From the NCBI GenBank assembly GCA_024685775.1, contig JAIKVL010000004.1, positions 1 to 64,000 on the forward strand: a stretch of DNA of 64,000 bases, written 5' to 3'. The DNA is from Clostridia bacterium (GTDB lineage Bacteria; Bacillota; Clostridia; Christensenellales; CAG-1252). Both the position numbers and the translations under genes were made by a program. Of this stretch, positions 1-9,289 are shown one piece after another. The notes below the pieces were generated by a model. The model was not told the origin of the DNA, did not search any database, and saw nothing but the letters and a program-made list of their open reading frames with translations. Within the stretch, counting starts at the first letter, position 1. Every line of letters starts with the position of its first letter.

Positions 1-11
1 CGTATCTTCTT

Positions 12-69
12 AACGTTTCGCCGACCACCGAGTGCTACACTCCTCCCCTCCCCGACGCTCTTCCGATCT
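12..69 (+). other. Illumina P5/TruSeq adapter remnant (assembly artefact)
   Basis: Aligned without gaps to the 58-nt TruSeq universal (P5) adapter recalled from general knowledge, this stretch matches at 48 of 58 positions. The matches include the uninterrupted blocks CGACCACCGA and CGACGCTCTTCCGATCT, the latter at the insert-proximal 3' end. The ten mismatches look like low-quality base calls. Bases 1-11 before it are of unknown origin. True genomic sequence therefore most likely begins at base 70, and the window start is a contig edge. Confidence 0.93.
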
Positions 70-194
70 TCCTCGCGATCGCGTCTCCCCTGCCAAGTTA
101 GCTCTGCTTTGCAGAGCTTCTTTTTTTTACTCGCGATTCTCCACAGGGCCCGTGTCTTCTTCGAATCCACCTTACATGTGACGTTCGCTCTCGT
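70..194. repeat. Direct repeat copy 1 (~125 bp)
   Basis: Near-identical to bases 231-356, 161 bp further on. The copies differ by a few substitutions and a 1-bp length change around the T-run. Each contains a perfect hairpin (AGCTCTGC, loop TTT, GCAGAGCT) followed by T8, then a shared tail ending ACGTTCGCTCTCGT. The plus frame across both copies is open but repeats the same peptide twice and has no ribosome site, so it is not called a gene. No other copy was found in the window. Confidence 0.85.
100..128 (+). terminator. Hairpin plus T8 in repeat copy 1
   Basis: An 8-bp perfect stem with a TTT loop, then TC and eight T. The form is that of a plus-strand intrinsic terminator, but no plus-strand gene lies upstream in the window, so it may simply be part of the repeat unit. 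Confidence 0.45.
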
Positions 195-230
195 GAGCAA
201 GCTCCCTCCACTCACTATTCCGTCGCAGGC

Positions 231-356
231 TCCTCGCGATCGCGTCTCCCCTGCCAAGTTAGCTCTGCTTTGCAGAGCTTCTTTTTTTTCTTACGCGATT
301 CTCCACAGGGCTCGTGTCTTCTTCGAATCCACCTTGCATGTGACGTTCGCTCTCGT
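231..356. repeat. Direct repeat copy 2 (~126 bp)
   Basis: Second copy of the unit at 70-194, with the same hairpin at 261-279. The 36 bp between the copies (195-230) is unique. Bases 357-476, between this copy and rny, hold no gene. The only structure there is the stem at 432-463. Confidence 0.85.
261..289 (+). terminator. Hairpin plus T8 in repeat copy 2
   Basis: The same perfect 8-bp stem with TTT loop and T-run as at 100-128, here followed by C and TTACGC. It is oriented as a plus-strand terminator with no recognisable upstream gene. Confidence 0.45.
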
Positions 357-431
357 TAAAAGGCGTTTCCCTTCAAGCGGATCAAGCGATCGGATCACGC
401 TCAAATAGGTGGTCATAAGAAACGGATGCGC

Positions 432-463
432 GCGGGCAGCTAAGCAATCTTGAAGCCGCCCGC
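432..463 (-). terminator. Weak stem-loop after rny
   Basis: On the minus strand GCGGGCGGC pairs with GCTGCCCGC (one G-U pair) around a 14-nt loop, just past the rny stop. There is no T-run after it, so it may be only a 3'-end stabiliser or a weak terminator of the ftsK-recA-rny transcript. Confidence 0.3.
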
Positions 464-476
464 GGATCGGATCCTC

Positions 477-2072
477 TTATTTCGCGTATTCGACGCTTCT
501 GAGTTCGCGGATCACGCTGACTTTGATTTGCCCCGGATATTCGAGTTCGTTTTCAAGCTTCTTCGCGATCTCTTTCGCGATGAAGTAGGTCTTCGTGTCG
601 TCCACCTTTTCGGGTTTGACCATAACGCGGATCTCACGTCCCGCTTGGATCGCGAAGGACTGCTCGACGCCGTCGAACGAGTTGGCGATCTTTTCGATGC
701 TTTCGAGACGCTTGACGTAATTTTCAAGCGATTCGCGTCTCGCGCCCGGTCTCGCGCCGCTGATCGCGTCCGCCGCTTGAACGATGACGGCTTCGACCGT
801 CTTCGCTTCCACGTCGCCGTGGTGCGCTTCGATCGCGTGGATCACCGCTTCGCTTTCTTTGAATTTCTTCGCGAGTTCGACGCCGATCGCGACGTGCGTT
901 CCTTCGATCTCGTGGTCGACCGCTTTACCGATATCGTGTAATAGTCCCGCTCTCTTCGCGACCTTTACGTCCGCGCCGATCTCGGCGGCGAGGATGCCCG
1001 CGAGGTGAGAAACTTCGATCGAGTGTTTAAGTACGTTCTGTCCGTAACTCGTCCTGAATTTCAGTCTTCCGAGGATCTTGACGAGTTCGGGATGCAATCC
1101 GTAAACCGCGACGTCGAACGCGGCTTCTTCGCCCGCGTCTTTCATTTGGTTGTCGATCTCGTTTTTGACCTTTTCGACGGTCTCTTCGATACGAGCGGGA
1201 TGGATCCTTCCGTCGCTCATCAATCTTTCGAGCGCGACGCGACCGATTTCACGGCGCACGGGATCGAACGCGGAGATCGTGACGACGTCCGGCGTGTCGT
1301 CGATAATGACGTCGACGCCCGTCGCGTTTTCGAACGCGCGGATGTTTCGACCGACGCGACCGATGATCCTGCCTTTCATTTCATCATTCGGAAGCGGGAC
1401 GACGGAGACCGCGATCTCCGAAGCGTGATCGGTCGCGCAGCGTTGCACCGCCATAGAGACGATCTCTTTCGCTTTTTGTTCCGCGCCTTCCTTCGCTTCC
1501 GCTTCGATTTCCTTCGCAAGTTGGACGGCGTCGCGCTTTGCGTCTTCAAGCATATCGTCCATCAAAACTTTCTTCGCTTCGTCGCGCGACATTCCCGAGA
1601 CTTTTTCAAGTTCTTGGATCATGCGGTTATGCGATTCCGCGACTTCGTTCTCCTTGCGGACGATATCCTGCTCGCGGACGTTCAACGCCTGCTTTGCGTC
1701 TTCCACGTCGCTGAGCCTCTTATCGAGCGCGTCCTCTTTGCGCGTAAGGGATTCTTCCCTCGAAGCGATGCGCTGTTCGAGCCTTTGCACTTCGGCGCGG
1801 CGCTCGCGCATTTCCTTATCGAGATCCGAGCGCATTCTGTGCTGCTCCTCTTTCGCCTCGATCAAGGCTTCTTTCCGCAAAGATTTGGCTTCTTGTTTGC
1901 TTTCCTCCAAAATTTTCGCTGCTTCCGCTTTTGCGTTGCCTACTTTCTTTTCGACTAACATTTTATAAAGGAAATACCCGAGCGCGCCGCCGATCCCCAA
2001 AGAGACCAAAGCGACGACTGCGTATAATATCCCTATAACCGCGGAAGAAACGCCGAGAAAAATATCACTCAT
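477..2072 (-). CDS. rny: Ribonuclease Y
   Basis: Membrane-anchored endoribonuclease that starts mRNA decay in Firmicutes. The 531 residues show the family layout: an N-terminal transmembrane anchor (about 10-38), a long charged coiled coil (about 42-205), a KH domain around 234-290, and an HD hydrolase domain with the metal motif LLHDIGK (H379, D380). The KH signature reads [12 protein letters not shown], with Val240 where the family normally has Glu (GREGRNIR). The start is set by AGGAGG 7 nt upstream of the ATG. It is the last gene of the M16-ftsK-rimO-pgsA-cinA-recA-rny run, 47 bp after recA, matching the recA-rny pairing in Bacillus and Clostridium. Confidence 0.97.
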   Translation of the reverse strand: MSDIFLGVSSAVIGILYAVVALVSLGIGGALGYFLYKMLVEKKVGNAKAEAAKILEESKQEAKSLRKEALIEAKEEQHRMRSDLDKEMRERRAEVQRLEQRIASREESLTRKEDALDKRLSDVEDAKQALNVREQDIVRKENEVAESHNRMIQELEKVSGMSRDEAKKVLMDDMLEDAKRDAVQLAKEIEAEAKEGAEQKAKEIVSMAVQRCATDHASEIAVSVVPLPNDEMKGRIIGRVGRNIRAFENATGVDVIIDDTPDVVTISAFDPVRREIGRVALERLMSDGRIHPARIEETVEKVKNEIDNQMKDAGEEAAFDVAVYGLHPELVKILGRLKFRTSYGQNVLKHSIEVSHLAGILAAEIGADVKVAKRAGLLHDIGKAVDHEIEGTHVAIGVELAKKFKESEAVIHAIEAHHGDVEAKTVEAVIVQAADAISGARPGARRESLENYVKRLESIEKIANSFDGVEQSFAIQAGREIRVMVKPEKVDDTKTYFIAKEIAKKLENELEYPGQIKVSVIRELRSVEYAK

Positions 2073-2119
2073 TATTCGTTCCTCCTAAATTTATTTTAAG
2101 CGGTTTCCCGCTTATGACC

Positions 2120-3163
2120 TTATTTATTTTCGGCAGAGCCGAGTTTTTCCTTAACTTTCGCTTCGATATCCGCGTAAAGTTCGGGATTGGATTTCAAAAG
2201 GGCGATGACTTTATCTCTGCCCTGTCCGATCTTTTCATCGTTATAGCTGATCCAAGATCCGCTCTTTTGAAGGATGCCCATTTCGATCGCAAGATCGATC
2301 AAGCTGCCTTCCTTGGAAATGCCCTGCCCGAAGATGATCTCGAATTCCGCCGTACGAAACGGAGGCGCGAGCTTATTCTTAACGACTTTGACGGTGGTTT
2401 TGTTACCGACCGCGACGCCGCCGTCTTTCAGGACGTCCTTTTTACGAACGTCCAAACGGACGCTGGAATAAAATTTAAGAGCCTTGCCGCCCGGCGTGGT
2501 CTCGGGATTGCCGAACATAACGCCGACCTTCTCGCGCAATTGGTTGATGAAGATCACGCAAGTCTTGCTCTTATTGATGACCGCGGTCAATTTGCGAAGC
2601 GCTTTGGACATAAGCCTTGCCTGCGAACCGACCGTAAGCTGCTCCATATCGCCCTCGATCTCCGCTTTCGGAGTCAGCGCCGCGACGCTATCCACGACGA
2701 CGATATCGACCGCGTTACTGCGGACGAGATAGTCGGCGATATCCAGAGCCTGCTCGCCGTTATCCGGTTGCGAAATATAAAGATCCTGCGTGTTGACGCC
2801 GAGTTTTTTCGCGTATTCCGGATCGAGTGCGTGCTCTGCGTCGATAAACGCCGCCGTACCGCCGAGTTTTTGCGCTTCCGCGACGACGTGCAACGAGACG
2901 GTGGTTTTACCGCTGGATTCGGGTCCGTAGATCTCGACGATTCTTCCGCGAGGAAGTCCGCCGATGCCGAGCGCGTGGTCGAGCGCCAAACATCCGGTCG
3001 GGATTACGTCCACTTTGACGTTATATCCGTCGCCGAGTTTCATAATGGAGCCTTTGCCGTGCACTTTTTCGATCTGTTGGATCGCTTGTTCAAGTGCTTT
3101 CCTCTTTTCTTCGAGCCTTTTTTCGTCCAAGGCTTCTCCGCTCACTTTGACTTTTTCTTCCAT
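2120..3163 (-). CDS. recA: Recombinase RecA
   Basis: ATP-dependent strand-exchange protein for homologous recombination and SOS induction. The 347 residues are normal length. Walker A is GPESSGKT at 80-87, and the family landmarks [20 protein letters not shown] and the L1/L2 regions are intact. The ATG follows an AGGAG ribosome site. No palindrome of the Firmicutes LexA-box type (CGAAC...GTTCG) is visible in the 52 bp between cinA and recA, so SOS control, if any, must act further upstream or differently. That spacer has a small GC hairpin and an AT-rich stretch before the ribosome site. Confidence 0.99.
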   Translation of the reverse strand: MEEKVKVSGEALDEKRLEEKRKALEQAIQQIEKVHGKGSIMKLGDGYNVKVDVIPTGCLALDHALGIGGLPRGRIVEIYGPESSGKTTVSLHVVAEAQKLGGTAAFIDAEHALDPEYAKKLGVNTQDLYISQPDNGEQALDIADYLVRSNAVDIVVVDSVAALTPKAEIEGDMEQLTVGSQARLMSKALRKLTAVINKSKTCVIFINQLREKVGVMFGNPETTPGGKALKFYSSVRLDVRKKDVLKDGGVAVGNKTTVKVVKNKLAPPFRTAEFEIIFGQGISKEGSLIDLAIEMGILQKSGSWISYNDEKIGQGRDKVIALLKSNPELYADIEAKVKEKLGSAENK

Positions 3164-3215
3164 TTTGTTTCTCCTGTTTTTTATTTATACGAAGTAGCGC
3201 GCTTCCGCGCGGGAT

Positions 3216-3926
3216 CTACTCAATAACCATTGTATCGAAATCGTTCGGCTTGACGATCTTTTTCCATAAAAGGAAAAGCGCCGCGTTCGCCGCCGAATTT
3301 CTGATCTCGCTTCGGTCGCCTTCGAACAGGCATTCCGTAGCCGAGACTCCGTTCTCATCCGCCACGCCGATATAGGTCAGCCCGACGGGTTTTTCTTTCG
3401 TTCCTCCCGAAGGTCCCGCGATCCCCGTCGTGGAAACCGCGAAGTCCGCGCCCGCCGCGATCAGACCTTGCGCCATTTGCTTCGCCACGTCCGACGAGAC
3501 GGCTCCGTGCGCGCGGATCGAAAACTCGTTTACGCCCAAACGGTTGATCTTGGATTCGTTCGCGTAGGTTACGAGCCCCTCGATCAAGACTTCGCTTGCG
3601 CCCGGGATCGAGACGAGGCGATCGGTCACAAGCCCGCCCGTCAGACTTTCCGCGACGGAAAGCTTTTTCCCGTAAAGCGCGAGGCGATCCAAGACGGCTT
3701 CCGCGATCGTGATATCCTCGTCCGCATAAATCGCCCCTTTCAAAGCGTTATAGACGAACGAATAGCATTCGACTTCTTTTACCTCTTCGCAGACGATCTC
3801 GATCTTCGCGTCGAGGCAGGAAGCGACGACGACGAGAGATTTCGCGGCGGAAAGCGAAGCGAGCTTTTCTTTTATGCCCTCCTCGTCATATCCGAAGGCT
3901 TTGAAAACGAGAGTCTTTTCGCTCAT
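3216..3926 (-). CDS. cinA: CinA-like protein lacking the MoaB-like domain (KH-like part plus PncC amidohydrolase)
   Basis: The C-terminal ~155 residues are a complete CinA/PncC nicotinamide-nucleotide amidohydrolase domain, with AESLTGGLV, GASEVLIEGLVTYANESK and the STTGIAGPSGGT loop. It probably deamidates NMN for NAD recycling. The first ~75 residues resemble the small KH-like linker domain of full CinA. The ~170-residue N-terminal MoaB/COG1058 domain (ADP-ribose pyrophosphatase part) is absent, so at 236 aa the protein is about half the usual CinA. The gene overlaps pgsA by 4 nt (ATGA) and precedes recA, the normal cinA site, so this looks like domain loss rather than a separate pncC. Confidence 0.88.
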   Translation of the reverse strand: MSEKTLVFKAFGYDEEGIKEKLASLSAAKSLVVVASCLDAKIEIVCEEVKEVECYSFVYNALKGAIYADEDITIAEAVLDRLALYGKKLSVAESLTGGLVTDRLVSIPGASEVLIEGLVTYANESKINRLGVNEFSIRAHGAVSSDVAKQMAQGLIAAGADFAVSTTGIAGPSGGTKEKPVGLTYIGVADENGVSATECLFEGDRSEIRNSAANAALFLLWKKIVKPNDFDTMVIE

Positions 3927-4480
3927 TTCGCCGCGCCGTCCGAGAAAATATGTTTGTTTTTAACGACATAATTGACGCCGGAGATCACCGTAAAGAGGAC
4001 CGCCAAAGCGAAAATCACGTTTCCGACGATTTTAACGGATATATGGAAATATCCGATCATCATAACGGGCAGGGAAACGTTCAGCAAGATCGTTTTGAGT
4101 TTCCCGAGTTTATCCGCGGCAAGGATCGCGCCTTTATGCGCCGACATCGTTCGGAACGCGCCGATCAGGATCTCGCGCCCGACGACGATCATCGAAAGGA
4201 TCACGCCGCAAGGATAAAAGAACATCATACCGCCCGCCGCTTCCATGATCATAACGAAGCAAGCGAGGATCTTATCCGCGATCGGATCGAGGACTTTTCC
4301 GAGCGCGGTCACTTCGTTTCTCTTTCGCGCGAGATGCCCGTCCACCATATCGGTCGCCGCCGCAAGACAAAAGACGATCGCCGCCGCAAGATAATGCAGC
4401 GGGAAAGAAACGTAAAACAGCGCAACGATCACGGGCACTGCAAAGATTCTCGATAAAGTTATCTTCGTGGGTAAATTCAC
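3923..4480 (-). CDS. pgsA: CDP-diacylglycerol-glycerol-3-phosphate 3-phosphatidyltransferase
   Basis: Membrane enzyme making phosphatidylglycerophosphate, the first committed step to phosphatidylglycerol and cardiolipin. The 185-residue protein has the full CDP-alcohol phosphotransferase signature: D47-G48, A51-R52, G61, D65, D69 in DG-x2-AR-x8-G-x3-D-x3-D spacing. It has hydrophobic membrane segments on both sides. It overlaps rimO and cinA by 4 nt each, so translation is likely coupled. The position between ftsK/rimO and cinA-recA is standard for Firmicutes. Confidence 0.96.
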   Translation of the reverse strand: MNLPTKITLSRIFAVPVIVALFYVSFPLHYLAAAIVFCLAAATDMVDGHLARKRNEVTALGKVLDPIADKILACFVMIMEAAGGMMFFYPCGVILSMIVVGREILIGAFRTMSAHKGAILAADKLGKLKTILLNVSLPVMMIGYFHISVKIVGNVIFALAVLFTVISGVNYVVKNKHIFSDGAAK

Positions 4481-5802
4481 TCTTTTCCCTCCGTTACTTT
4501 TCCGTACAGATCGAGTTTCTTGACTTTCTCGATCTTTACCGCATACGTTTCGCCGATCTCGACGGGGAACTCGGATGAAAAGAATACTTTTCCGTCCACG
4601 TCCGGCATCGCGCGATCGGTATGCCCGAAAAACGCTTGTTTGTCATAATCGATCCCGTCGTAGACGACGAGAATCGTTTCGCCGATCTTGCTTTCGGCTT
4701 TTTCTCTTTGGATCGCGCTTTGGATCGCGCGAACGACGGACAGCCTTCTCGCCTTTTTCTTTTGCGGGATCTGCCCTTTCATTTTCGCGGCGGGCGTACC
4801 TTCTTCCTTCGAATAGGCGAAGAACCCGACGTTATCGAGTTTTTCCTCGCGCAGAAACGCGCATAACTCCTCGAATTCCTCTTCCGTTTCGCCCGGGAAG
4901 CCGACCATAAAGGTCGAGCGGATCGAGATCCCGCTCTTTTTGGAGCGGATATAAGCGATCTTTTCTTTTAAGGACGCGAGCGTATCTTTGCGATTCATTC
5001 GCTTCAAGACGGCGTCGGAAGCGTGTTGCATCGGCATATCTATGTACTTCGCGATCTTCTTCTCTTCATCGATCAAATCAATGAGTTCGTTCGACGCCGC
5101 GTCCGGGTAGCAATACAGAAGACGGATGCGTTCGACGGGTAGCTCGATCAATTTCCGAAGAAGGGAAACGAGGTTTTCTCCCTGCGGGAGATCCTGCCCG
5201 TATCTCGTCACGTCCTGCGCGACGAGGATGATTTCCCTTACGCCTTGATCGATCAAACCTTTCGCTTGGGCGAGGACGTTTTCCGAGGACTCGCTTCGAT
5301 AGGCGCCGCGAATGGACGGGATCGCGCAAAACGTGCAATGATTGTTGCACCCTTCCGCGATCTTCAAATACGCGTAGTGATACGGCGTCGTAACGATCCT
5401 TCTTTCGCTCGCTTTCGGGAGCGATCCGTCCTTTTCCAAAATCACGCGTTCGCCTTTTTCCACGCGCTCGATGACCTCTCCGATCCTTTCGTAGCAGGTG
5501 TTCGGGACGAAGGCGTTCGCTTCGGTCAAGCCGTCTTCCCCGGAGATCTCTTTGAGATAACGCATCGGAAGGCACCCTGCCAAAACGATATAGCGGACGT
5601 TGCCGTGCGCTTTGGCTTCCCAAACCGCTTCGAGGCTTTCCTTGACCGCGCTTTGGAGAAAGGCGCAGGAATTAACGATCACGAGATCCGCTTCGTTGAT
5701 ATCGTTTACGAGTTCGTGCCCCGCACCCATAACGAAGCCGAGAAGGTTTTCGGTATCGACGCGGTTTTTATCGCAACCGAGGGAGATCGCACCTACTTTC
5801 AT
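4477..5802 (-). CDS. rimO: Ribosomal protein S12 methylthiotransferase RimO
   Basis: Radical-SAM methylthiotransferase that modifies the conserved aspartate of ribosomal protein S12. The 441 residues include the N-terminal UPF0004 domain with three Fe-S cysteines (C10, C46, C77), the radical-SAM motif CNNHCTFC (C152, C156, C159), and a C-terminal TRAM domain. MKVGAISLGCDKNRVD at the N-terminus and IPSIRGAYRS after the cluster favour RimO over the tRNA enzyme MiaB. It overlaps ftsK and pgsA by 4 nt on either side. Confidence 0.96.
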   Translation of the reverse strand: MKVGAISLGCDKNRVDTENLLGFVMGAGHELVNDINEADLVIVNSCAFLQSAVKESLEAVWEAKAHGNVRYIVLAGCLPMRYLKEISGEDGLTEANAFVPNTCYERIGEVIERVEKGERVILEKDGSLPKASERRIVTTPYHYAYLKIAEGCNNHCTFCAIPSIRGAYRSESSENVLAQAKGLIDQGVREIILVAQDVTRYGQDLPQGENLVSLLRKLIELPVERIRLLYCYPDAASNELIDLIDEEKKIAKYIDMPMQHASDAVLKRMNRKDTLASLKEKIAYIRSKKSGISIRSTFMVGFPGETEEEFEELCAFLREEKLDNVGFFAYSKEEGTPAAKMKGQIPQKKKARRLSVVRAIQSAIQREKAESKIGETILVVYDGIDYDKQAFFGHTDRAMPDVDGKVFFSSEFPVEIGETYAVKIEKVKKLDLYGKVTEGKE

Positions 5803-8800
5803 TGCGCTTCCCCTCCTTGGATCCCGTCGTCCCCGTAGAGTTCGTAATACTCCTCGCGGGTGATCAAGACGGCGCGCGGCTTATTGCTGGCGTCCGTTGG
5901 ACCGATATAGCCCTTTTCTTCCATTTGATCCACGATCCTCGCGGCTCTCGAATACCCGATGCGGAAGACCCTTTGCAGTTTGGAAATCGAGGCTTGTCCG
6001 AGATCGATCACGGAAAGAAGCGCGTCCGCAAACAAGGGGTCGTCACCGCTGCCGGGATCGCTCGACACGTTCAAAGCGGACGCGTCCTGATCGGCGGCTT
6101 TTTCCGCTTGGATCACTTTTTCGGCGTTCGCGTCGAAACGGCAATCGTTATGCTCTTTGATAAATTCGACGATGTTCAGAACCTCGGAATCGAGGAACGG
6201 ACCTTGCAGGCGGATCGGTTCGCCGCCGTCCGACGGGCAATACAGCATATCGCCGTGACCGAAGAGCGCCTCCGCGCCGCCGCGATCGAGAATCGTCCTC
6301 GAATCGTTGACCGAAGTGACCTTGAACGCGATTCGGGTCGGGATATTATTTTTGATCGTTCCCGTAATGACGTCCACGGACGGGCGCTGCGTCGCGATCA
6401 CGAGGTGGATGCCCGCCGCGCGCGCAAGAGCCATCAGCGACTGAATTTTATCTTCGACGTCCTTTTTGGCGCGCGTCATAAGCTCCGCCATTTCGTCGAT
6501 AATGATGACGATATAGTACATTCTCTTGCCGCCCGTCTTCTTTTGCTTGTCGTTATATTCGAAGATATTGCGGCAACTGCTTTCTTGGAACATATCGTAG
6601 CGGCGATACATTTCCGCGACCGCCCAATTCAAAGCGTTGATCGCCTTATTGACGTCCGTCACCGTGTTCGGCATGATCATATGCGGCATATTGTTATAGA
6701 CCGCAAGCTCGACTCTCTTCGGGTCGATCATGATAAAGCGGACGATCTCAGGCGAATAGTGATACATGATCGAGCAGATCATGACGTTCAAGCAGACGCT
6801 CTTACCGCTGCCCGTGGATCCCGCGACGAGAAGGTGCGGCATTTTCAAGAGATCGCCGTAAACGGGTTTACCCGAGACGTCCACGCCGATCGCGAAGAAC
6901 AGTTTATTCTCTTTCAGGAATTCGGGCGAATTGATGAGAGAGCGAAGTCCGATCGTAGCCGTCGTCTTATTCGGGACTTCGATACCGACGGCGTCATAAC
7001 CGGGAACGGACGGAATAATGCGGATATCCTTCTTTTCGAGCATCAATTTACGCTTGATATCCTTATCGAGCGGCGTAATCTTATTGACGGAAATGCTCGC
7101 GGGAAGGGTCACTGCGTACTGCGTAAACGTCGGTCCCGTCTTGTGATCGACGATCTCGGAAGAAATGTTAAAGGCCGCAAGCGCTTGCACAAGCCTTTCG
7201 CCCATTTCTTCGACGCCCTCTTCATCCGTCAGCGGAGGATACTCCGTCAACATACTGACGGGCGGCGGGGTGTACGGACGAGGGGGCAACTCTTCTTCCG
7301 CGCTCTCGATCGTGGTTTGTTCCGCTTTCTTCGGCGGGATATAGCTCGGGACGGCGGGCGCGGGATTTACGGCGCTTTCCTGCCGCTTTGCTTCGGTGTA
7401 ATGCGTGCCGCCGATATCCGAACGCGGCTTTCTCTTGCGCGCGGTCTCTTCTTCGCTTTCGGGCTGAGGTGCGGGCGCGGCGAAGGTCGGGCGGGAATAC
7501 GCCTTCTGGTTCTCTCTCTTTACTTCCGTCGGCGCGGGCGCGGCGTGATACTCCTGCTCGACGGGTTTGCGATACGAGGATTCGTCCGCCGTCATCGTCG
7601 GGCGGGCAAAAGGCTCGGGCTTTTTCTCTTCAACCGCGGGCTCCGTCTTCGCTTCCGCGGATTTCGAGATCGGCGCGGGCTCTTCGATCGGACGCTTTAC
7701 GATCGTTTCGATCGGCTTCTCTTCGATCTTTTCAACAGGCTTCGGTTCTGACGAACGCGAAAGCTCGGGTTCCGCAGTTTTTTCGGGCTCCGCGGAGATG
7801 ATCGGCACGATCGGTTCGATCGGTTCAACGGGTCTGACGGGTTCCGCGGGGCGTTGCGGCTCCGTGAAACGCGGAGTTTCCTCTTTCGGTTTATCGAAAC
7901 GCATCGCATCTTGCTTATACTCGAATTTCGGTTCTTTCGGGAAGACGAAACGCAACCGATCGGGCGCGGAGTCGGAAGGCGTCGGATCCGCTATCGGCCG
8001 TGGAGATTCTTTTGTCGGGATCTCCTTTTCGGGAGCGGAAGTCGGCTGCTCGCCGATAAAGGCTTCGCGGCGCGGCGCGGAAGATGTCTTTCCGTTCAAG
8101 CGATCGAGATCGGAAACGTCCGAAATGATATCCGCGGAATTATGCGCCGGTTTTCTCTTTTTAACGTCGCTGACGAGGGGCGAACCGAACGAGTTCTTTT
8201 TCGGAGCGTCGGGCTTTTTCTCGTCATAAGCAGAAACGCGGGAGGAAGGATACTCGGGTTCTTCGGGAAGACGCGACGACGTTCTCTCCTCTTTGCCCGA
8301 AACACTCTCGGACTCGCTTACTTTATCTTCCGCATAGCGGCGCATAAAGAGCGGCAATTCGCCTCTGCTCTCCGCGCGGAAAGAATCCTCTCGAGAAGAA
8401 GACCTCGGATAACGATCCGCCGACTGTTCCCATCCGCCCTCTTCGTCGTCGAAATCGAAATCGACGGCGCGATCGGTCGCACGACCGTAGCTTCGATCCG
8501 AACGATCGAAATCGGCGTAGGGATTATAGCGATCGGGATTGGACGCAGGGATCGTTCCGCCTGCGGAAGCGGCGAACGGTCTGTCGTCGTTTACGTTATA
8601 AACTTCGAAATTCGCGACCTTTTTATCGAAAAATCTTCTTTGTTTCAAAACGGCGGCGTCTTTTTCACCCGCGCGGACTTTATCCACGAAAAGGCGAAGT
8701 TCCGTCTCCTCTTTTTGCGTTTTGCCGCCCTTTTTTTTCGGCGCGCGCTTTTCGGAAGGCGCGTCCTCGCGGGCGGTCGATCTCATAAAGGGCAAAAGCG

Positions 8801-9278
8801 CGAAGAACAAGACGATGAAGAACAGCGCGGAAACGACGATCGCGGAATACTTACCCATCAGGGACAAAAGCGGGAACGAGAGGATACCGCCGATCACGCC
8901 GCCCGAGGTTTTGAGTCCGGCGCCGTAACAAGCGGAAAGATAGCCTTTATAAGAGACGGGATCGAGCGCGTAATAAAGCTTATACGAGGTCACGATCTGC
9001 GCGTACAAAAGGAGCAGGACGGTAAGCGCCGCAATAAACGCGACGACGCGACCTTTCCCCTTTCTCTTGACGAAGCCGAATCCCTTAATAATCGCAAGGG
9101 CCGCCGCGACGACGACGACCGCATAGGAAGCGAAACCGAAAGCGCCCGTCAAGAAGCGTTTGATCGCGTTGCCGAGACCGCCGAGCAAACCGACGAGCGA
9201 AAGAGCCAAGAAAAGAAGAAACGCGGAAACCGCGACGAGCTTCGTCTTATTCGATTTTTTTCTCGAACGACCGTTCAT
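5799..9278 (-). CDS. ftsK: DNA translocase FtsK/SpoIIIE
   Basis: Septum-bound DNA pump that clears the chromosome terminus at division and, in spore formers, moves the chromosome into the forespore. From the start used here it is 1159 aa. It has 4-5 N-terminal membrane segments (first ~150 residues), a ~500-residue linker rich in Pro, Glu, Ser and Arg, a RecA-like motor with Walker A GSTGSGKS and Walker B VIIIDEMAELM, and a C-terminal winged-helix gamma domain. An ATG lies 15 nt further up at 9293, overlapping the M16 stop as ATGA, but the codons after it form AGGAGG 6 nt before the ATG at 9278, so 9278 is preferred. A GGAGG 10 nt before 9293 keeps the longer form possible. Confidence 0.95.
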   Translation of the reverse strand: MNGRSRKKSNKTKLVAVSAFLLFLALSLVGLLGGLGNAIKRFLTGAFGFASYAVVVVAAALAIIKGFGFVKRKGKGRVVAFIAALTVLLLLYAQIVTSYKLYYALDPVSYKGYLSACYGAGLKTSGGVIGGILSFPLLSLMGKYSAIVVSALFFIVLFFALLPFMRSTAREDAPSEKRAPKKKGGKTQKEETELRLFVDKVRAGEKDAAVLKQRRFFDKKVANFEVYNVNDDRPFAASAGGTIPASNPDRYNPYADFDRSDRSYGRATDRAVDFDFDDEEGGWEQSADRYPRSSSREDSFRAESRGELPLFMRRYAEDKVSESESVSGKEERTSSRLPEEPEYPSSRVSAYDEKKPDAPKKNSFGSPLVSDVKKRKPAHNSADIISDVSDLDRLNGKTSSAPRREAFIGEQPTSAPEKEIPTKESPRPIADPTPSDSAPDRLRFVFPKEPKFEYKQDAMRFDKPKEETPRFTEPQRPAEPVRPVEPIEPIVPIISAEPEKTAEPELSRSSEPKPVEKIEEKPIETIVKRPIEEPAPISKSAEAKTEPAVEEKKPEPFARPTMTADESSYRKPVEQEYHAAPAPTEVKRENQKAYSRPTFAAPAPQPESEEETARKRKPRSDIGGTHYTEAKRQESAVNPAPAVPSYIPPKKAEQTTIESAEEELPPRPYTPPPVSMLTEYPPLTDEEGVEEMGERLVQALAAFNISSEIVDHKTGPTFTQYAVTLPASISVNKITPLDKDIKRKLMLEKKDIRIIPSVPGYDAVGIEVPNKTTATIGLRSLINSPEFLKENKLFFAIGVDVSGKPVYGDLLKMPHLLVAGSTGSGKSVCLNVMICSIMYHYSPEIVRFIMIDPKRVELAVYNNMPHMIMPNTVTDVNKAINALNWAVAEMYRRYDMFQESSCRNIFEYNDKQKKTGGKRMYYIVIIIDEMAELMTRAKKDVEDKIQSLMALARAAGIHLVIATQRPSVDVITGTIKNNIPTRIAFKVTSVNDSRTILDRGGAEALFGHGDMLYCPSDGGEPIRLQGPFLDSEVLNIVEFIKEHNDCRFDANAEKVIQAEKAADQDASALNVSSDPGSGDDPLFADALLSVIDLGQASISKLQRVFRIGYSRAARIVDQMEEKGYIGPTDASNKPRAVLITREEYYELYGDDGIQGGEAQ

Positions 9279-9289
9279 TTCTTCCCTCC

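Noticed and set aside
109-408. 99-codon open frame over the left-end repeats
   Set aside because: It encodes the same ~20-residue peptide twice because it spans the direct repeat, lacks a ribosome site, and starts close to the adapter artefact.
3164-3215. LexA/SOS box before recA
   Set aside because: Nothing resembling CGAAC-N4-GTTCG is present in the spacer, only a small GC hairpin and an AT-rich tract.
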